Of a stretch of DNA of 64,000 nucleotides, positions 60,072-64,000 are shown in pieces. Made by a program: the position numbers and the translations under genes. The stretch's first letter is position 1; every line of letters begins with the position of its first letter. The notes beneath the pieces were generated by a model. That model had not been told where the DNA came from. It ran no database searches and saw nothing but the letters and a program-made list of their open reading frames with translations. The stretch is taken from the NCBI GenBank assembly GCA_024160085.1, contig JAMDYG010000001.1:1116001-1180000 (forward strand), in the 5' to 3' direction. This DNA comes from Serratia symbiotica. GTDB lineage: Bacteria; Pseudomonadota; Gammaproteobacteria; Enterobacterales; Enterobacteriaceae.

Positions 60072-60403
60072 TTAATACGTCGTAGAGTCGGTATTATGGG
60101 GTGTCGCCAGGTTTAGTTCTTCACAGTGCAGGATGCGCTCTTTCGGCGAGTCTTCGGCGCCATCGTTGCCGGAATTCATGTAGTCATAAGGCAACAAAAT
60201 GGTATCCACTAGTGCTGAGAACGGCAGATCAAGAGCCACCAGTGGCATCATTACCCAACTGGTGTTGTCACTCTTCAGCATATCCTCGCAGGCTTGCGTG
60301 CCAGGATAATAACCCTGATTCGAGCCAGTATGGCCATCATACTGGAGCAACCGCTGGTTGCTAACAGCATGCAACTGGTCACTGTCAATTTTATCGTTGC
60401 CAT
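60072..60403 (-). pseudogene. yidQ: YceK/YidQ-family lipoprotein, single frameshift
   Basis: The start MATIKLTVTSCMLLATSGCS encodes a signal peptide with lipobox TSGC. One frameshift near 60335 separates it from HTGSNQGYYPGTQACEDMLK, VALDLPFSALVDTILLPYDY and the stop at 60072. The YYPGT...DLPFSALVDTILLP pattern defines the DUF1375 (YceK/YidQ) lipoproteins; length and YPGTRA-like block favour YidQ. With one lesion over 110 codons, the loss looks recent. Confidence 0.7.
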
Positions 60404-60772
60404 GAATCTATCCTATAGGGTTGCTGTTCCCCAGAAATATGCTGATTTACAACATCTGTTGACGGTTTTAGAAGGAACAAAGCCCCACTTTGTGTCAGCT
60501 CTCTCACTTTATTGTAACTTATTGTAAGTTACAAAAATATTCGCAGTACCGGTTGTCAATTTTGCCGATCACTATCATGAAATGATGAGGCTCATCTCCA
60601 TTTTACCACAAGACAAGATTAAGCATTCGCCGTAAGGGGGGTTCCGACTCATTGGCTTGTCCAGAATAGTAGCAGGCTTATTATCGAGACCTCGCTAAAG
60701 TGCATTAGGAAGCTGCCTTATGCGCAACTTTTTCTTTCCCTATTATACAGTTCTGCTACTAGGCTATGTCCC
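60404..60772. other. Gap upstream of yidQ
   Basis: About 370 bp without recognised coding or regulatory motifs. Confidence 0.4.
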
Positions 60773-61290
60773 TTAAATGTATAGCTTTTGGTAAAAGAGC
60801 TGGATACAGCCCAGTTTCACCATCGTCAGATAATTCCGTACCGTTTTTTCGTAATGTGTGGCAATACGACGATATTCCTTTAATCGACCAAAATACCGCT
60901 CCGCTATATTGCGGTGGTGATAAGCATTATGAACGAGTTTTTAACGTCCATCTCTGAAACTATTTTTCGTTAGATTTTTGGGGGGATAACCGTTTTACCT
61001 CTCTGCGTTTCAGCCCGTTACGCTGTGTATGCCTGGAGTAAACTTTATCAGCCAGTACCACCGCACGTCCACGATATTTCATGCTGCCGTCTTCACGCTA
61101 CACGCCAATTCCGTCCAGAAGGCGTAACGCGAACTGACTTTCGTGGGCCTGTCCAGGAATCAGCACGGTAGTTAACGGGGATACCGCTTACATCTGTTGC
61201 CATATGGATTTTAGTGCCATAACCATCGAGTGAGCGACCGTCCAGAGCACTGGCAGAGCAGTCAACAAGGCCATGAGCATCAAGGTATTA
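60773..61290 (-). mobile_element. IS5-family transposase remnant, 3' part
   Basis: On the minus strand DCSASALDGRSLDGYGTKIH, in another frame GQAHESQFALRLLDGIGV-type sequence and GRAVVLADKVYSRHTQRNGL, then NAYHHRNIAERYFGRLKEYR, RIATHYEKTVRNYLTMVKLG and the end IQLFYQKLYI match IS5-family DDE transposases with the Y-(2)-R-(3)-E signature (RNIAERYFGRLKEYRR). Several frameshifts and stops occur. The 5' end is missing. Confidence 0.82.
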
Positions 61291-61309
61291 AAAGTAACCA
61301 ATTGAAAAT

Positions 61310-61600
61310 AAATTCAATAACTCCCAACTTTGACCACCGATTAAAACGGTTGTAAAGGGTTTTACGTGGGCTATATCACTTAGGTAAATCGCGCAATAGT
61401 TTTCTCTAAACACCGTGTCTAGAACATTCCATTAATGATTTTACGCTGTTGTACCCATGGTCACCCAGGCTGTAGAGATGTCTCCGACGTTAAATTTGAA
61501 TACGGCTTGTTGCGCATCAATCTGCTACACCGAGCCGGAAGAGCTACTGCCGCAGCACATCAACAGCACACCTAATAATCGACAAAAAGAGCGGTAATAG
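61310..61600 (-). pseudogene. Unidentified small lipoprotein-like remnant
   Basis: One minus-strand frame reads LLGVLLMCCGSSSSGSV, stop, QIDAQQAVFKFNVGDISTAW, VTMGTTA, stop, NH, stop, WNVLDTVFRENYCAIYLSDI, AHVKPFTTVLIGGQSWELLN. The start looks like a lipoprotein signal with Cys-Gly-Ser-Ser-Ser. Three nonsense codons and no frameshift disrupt it. I recognise no family. It lies between the IS5 remnant and avtA. Confidence 0.35.
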
Positions 61601-61621
61601 TTAGCTCATAAACGTGGTTCT

Positions 61622-62899
61622 TTACAGCGCTTGCACTCCGAACCCGGCTTCCTTATGAGTGCGCTCAATCTCTTCCGCCAAAATCGCCATGCTACGTTCA
61701 ATCTTCTCTGCCTGCGGCACATAATTCATACGCAAGCATTTGATAGGTGTGCGACTACTCATGCTCCAGCCCAGGGAAAAAGTAATGCCCTGGAACCATC
61801 AGCATGCCGCCCTTCTTTAGGCGCTGATATAGCACTTCAGTGGTAATCGGTAGATCCTTGAACCACAGCTAGAGGAAAATATCCCCTTCAGGATTGTGGA
61901 TCAGGCACCGTTCTGGCGATAGGTAGCAGCTGCGGATTGTTTCGATAGTGTGCTCTAAGCGTTGTTTATAGAACGGGCGGATCACCATTTTCGGCAGATG
62001 CAACAGATCGCCATATTTGATCATTTCGGTTGCCATCGCTGGCCTCATACTGCTAGGGGACAGGCTGATGATACCACCCATATTGGTCAGCGCGCTGATC
62101 ACTTTCTCGTCGGCGATCACGATGCCGCAGCGCAAGCCGGGCAGACCAAGTTTCGACAGGCTCATGCACAGAATGATATTCTAGTTCCACAGTGGTATGA
62201 CCTCTCTGAAGATGATGCTGGAGAAGGGTACGCCATAGGAGTTTCGATCACCAGCGGAATATTGCGCTGCTGCGCCAGCAAATCCAGCTTCATCAGTTCT
62301 TCATCGGTAATCACGTTACCGGTCGGGTTGGTCGGGCGAGAAACGCAGATCATGCCGATATCCTAGCCGATACTCAGGTGTTCGAAATCAACGTGATATT
62401 TGAACTAGCCTTCCGGCAGCAGTTCGATATTAGGTTTGGCTGAGATGAATAATTCTTCTTCCAGACCAACATCGGCATAACCGATGTATTCCGGTGTCAG
62501 TGGGAACAACACGCGTCGGCATGAACCGTTGGCGGATCAGCCAGCGAACAGATTGAATAAGTAGAAAACGCGCTTTGGCTATCATTTGTTAGCACAATAT
62601 TCTGTGGAGAGATCTGCCAGCCGAGTTCATCGCACAGCAGATTGACAAGCGCTTTCAGCAGCGCGTCCTTACCTTGCTGGCCATTGTAGTTACACAGCAC
62701 TTCGCTTAGTTTGCTCTGATCGAGCATATCCTGACATAATTGTTTAAAGTAGCTTTCCATCTCTCTGGTATCTACGCAGGATTGCCCCGCCGCCAAGCAT
62801 GGTAGCACCGGGGATACGCAAGCCTTCGTTTAGATCATTCATCAAGCGTGTGATACCCGTATAACGGGTAAATTTGTCGCCGAAAAGTGAAAAAGTCAT
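61622..62899 (-). pseudogene. avtA: Valine--pyruvate aminotransferase, degraded
   Basis: AvtA is a PLP aminotransferase exchanging alanine and valine keto acids. The start MTFSLFGDKFTRYTGITRLM is canonical. Frameshifts follow near 62770, 62530, 62190 and 61860, with stops near 62406 and 62364. VSRPTNPTGNVITDEELMKL is intact, and the PLP-lysine region reads MSLSKLGLPGLRCGIVIADE. The end block MNYVPQ...RKIERSMAILAEEIERTH reaches 61622. Function is certainly lost. Confidence 0.93.
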
Positions 62900-64000
62900 A
62901 AATAGAAATAGTGTTTTTAGTAGGACCTTATCCATCGTACAGCCAAATAAATTCTGGCGCAATACAGCTAATAAATCAAACACTTTGCATAAATTACGAT
63001 AAATATGTCCTCATAGTATATGATATTACGTTGCTTGCTGTAGTAGTCGATCACCGAATGGTTGGACACGCGGAGCAAGCAGAAAATCATAGCCAACTAT
63101 CTACAGAATAAGCGGCCATGCTGAGTTACTTTTGCAATAATTTTTCTCTCACCGTGCCTGTCAGTGCAGTGGTCGGGTTATCTAATGCACATTCTGCCAT
63201 GCTTAGCGCATTTTAGGGGTGGCAGAACCCGCCACTACGTTTCGAAGCCGCAACAGCGTGGAAGATATCGGCAACAGCTCTTTCTCGACGACAGCCAACC
63301 TGGCTGACATGAAGCGTACTGTTTTGCAAAGCTCTAATCCGCGCTTACTCATCGACTACTACGCCACAGTCCAGATCATAATGAGGGATGCTAAAACATT
63401 GTTCGGCTTGTACATGGGGGGCAACGCGCATTTTACAACACTGGCATGTCAGAGCCAACATATACAGGTTATGCCAGCGCTAAGCTGATGACTATGTTCA
63501 GCTAAGCACCAGCGATAGACCTAGTGGAGATTTCCACTTCTGCGAGATCACCGGTTTTAACCGCCATGAACATTGCCCCAACCTCACCCTGCTTGATCAC
63601 ATCCAACGACGCGTACATACCATTGATAGCCTTGTCATCATAATCTACTCGGCACCCAGAAGGTTAACATAGTGTCGGAGGATCTCATCTCTTCTAGGTC
63701 GTTGCCTTGCAATGGGAATTCGAAACCACGTGGTGCCTCCTGCGCCAGTTCTGGCAAAGAAGCCAATTCATTTTCGGAAAACAATTCGCGGCGAATTTAC
63801 ACGCCATCGGCTCACGCAGCAGAGATAATAGGCAATATAGCTACCTGACTACCAAGCTGACGGTACAGTATCGGTACCGTACGCACCAGTTATCACGATA
63901 ATTTCTTTTTTAATTTTTCGCTTTTGAAGTTGTATTGCCCCACCGAAAATATTGCATTAATGTAACATAAAGTATGTTTCTATTTAATTAAAAGTGACAT
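62900..64000. other. Unassigned decayed region at the window end
   Basis: About 1100 bp without an intact gene. On the minus strand at about 63500-63660 one frame reads coherently (YDDKAINGMYASLDVIKQGE, VGAMFMAVKTGDLAEVEIST, RSIAGA), and at 63690-63800 another reads RRELFSENELASLPELAQEA, PRGFEFPLQGND. These look like pieces of a dead protein-coding gene, but I cannot name the family. Confidence 0.35.

Noticed and set aside
63219-63488. An 89-codon plus-strand ORF near the window end
   Set aside because: No recognisable family, and coding-like blocks in this region lie on the opposite strand.

Overview
The window looks like the chromosome of a Serratia-type enterobacterium in mid-stage genome reduction, as in the insect symbiont Serratia symbiotica. 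Basis: the protein sequences and local gene orders are enterobacterial; about 20 genes are intact; about 25 more are recognisable but carry frameshifts, nonsense codons or internal deletions; and degenerate insertion-sequence remnants from seven families are scattered between them. The species name is an inference. Assignments rest on remembered family sequences, not on a search.

Layout. 1-5000: remains of a beta-glucoside PTS/phospho-beta-glucosidase operon, an intact tRNA-Pro, an EAL-domain protein, dctA and yhjJ, all decayed. 5000-11800: the ppiC-rep-gppA-rhlB-trxA-rho block in the E. coli order, where only trxA and rho survive. 11900-15000: three IS remnants in a row (IS256, IS630 and IS903-like) where E. 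coli has wecA. 15300-18330: intact glyQS. 18900-21860: decayed yiaF and mtlA and an unidentified remnant. 21860-29780: the yggS-proC-yggT-yggU-rdgB-hemW and rsmE-gshB-yqgE-ruvX operons, mostly intact. 30100-32500: a LysR fragment, dead lpxP, a small secreted-peptide remnant and an IS6-family fragment. 32765-46344: the zur-dinF-lexA-dgkA-plsB-ubiA-ubiC-pgi-lysC-yjbB-metA block, where zur, lexA, plsB, ubiA, pgi and lysC are intact and lysC keeps a lysine riboswitch. 46680-52270: a complete rRNA operon (16S, tRNA-Ile, tRNA-Ala, 23S, 5S) with tandem promoters. 52274-58240: hemG, trkH, yigZ, pepQ, fre and ubiD, of which trkH, fre and ubiD are intact. 58240-64000: mostly non-coding or ruined DNA with IS1 and IS5 remnants, yidQ and avtA.

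How the survivors fit together. Retained genes serve core information processing (rRNA, tRNAs, glyQS, rho, ruvX), redox and glutathione (trxA, gshB, fre), phospholipid and quinone synthesis (plsB, ubiA, ubiD), central sugar metabolism (pgi), potassium uptake (trkH), and zinc and SOS control (zur, lexA). Lost functions include sugar and C4-dicarboxylate uptake, proline, methionine and alanine/valine steps (proC, metA, avtA), cold-induced lipid A acylation (lpxP), rRNA modification (rsmE) and accessory helicases (rep, rhlB). This is the pattern expected of a host-fed symbiont. I did not find a novel multi-gene system. The most unusual items are a two-copy MITE-like element, an internally deleted IS903-like element that rewrites the C-terminus of hemW, a split intergenic palindromic repeat, an rRNA operon whose flanks match two different E. 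coli operons, and an open but probably inactive rdgB.
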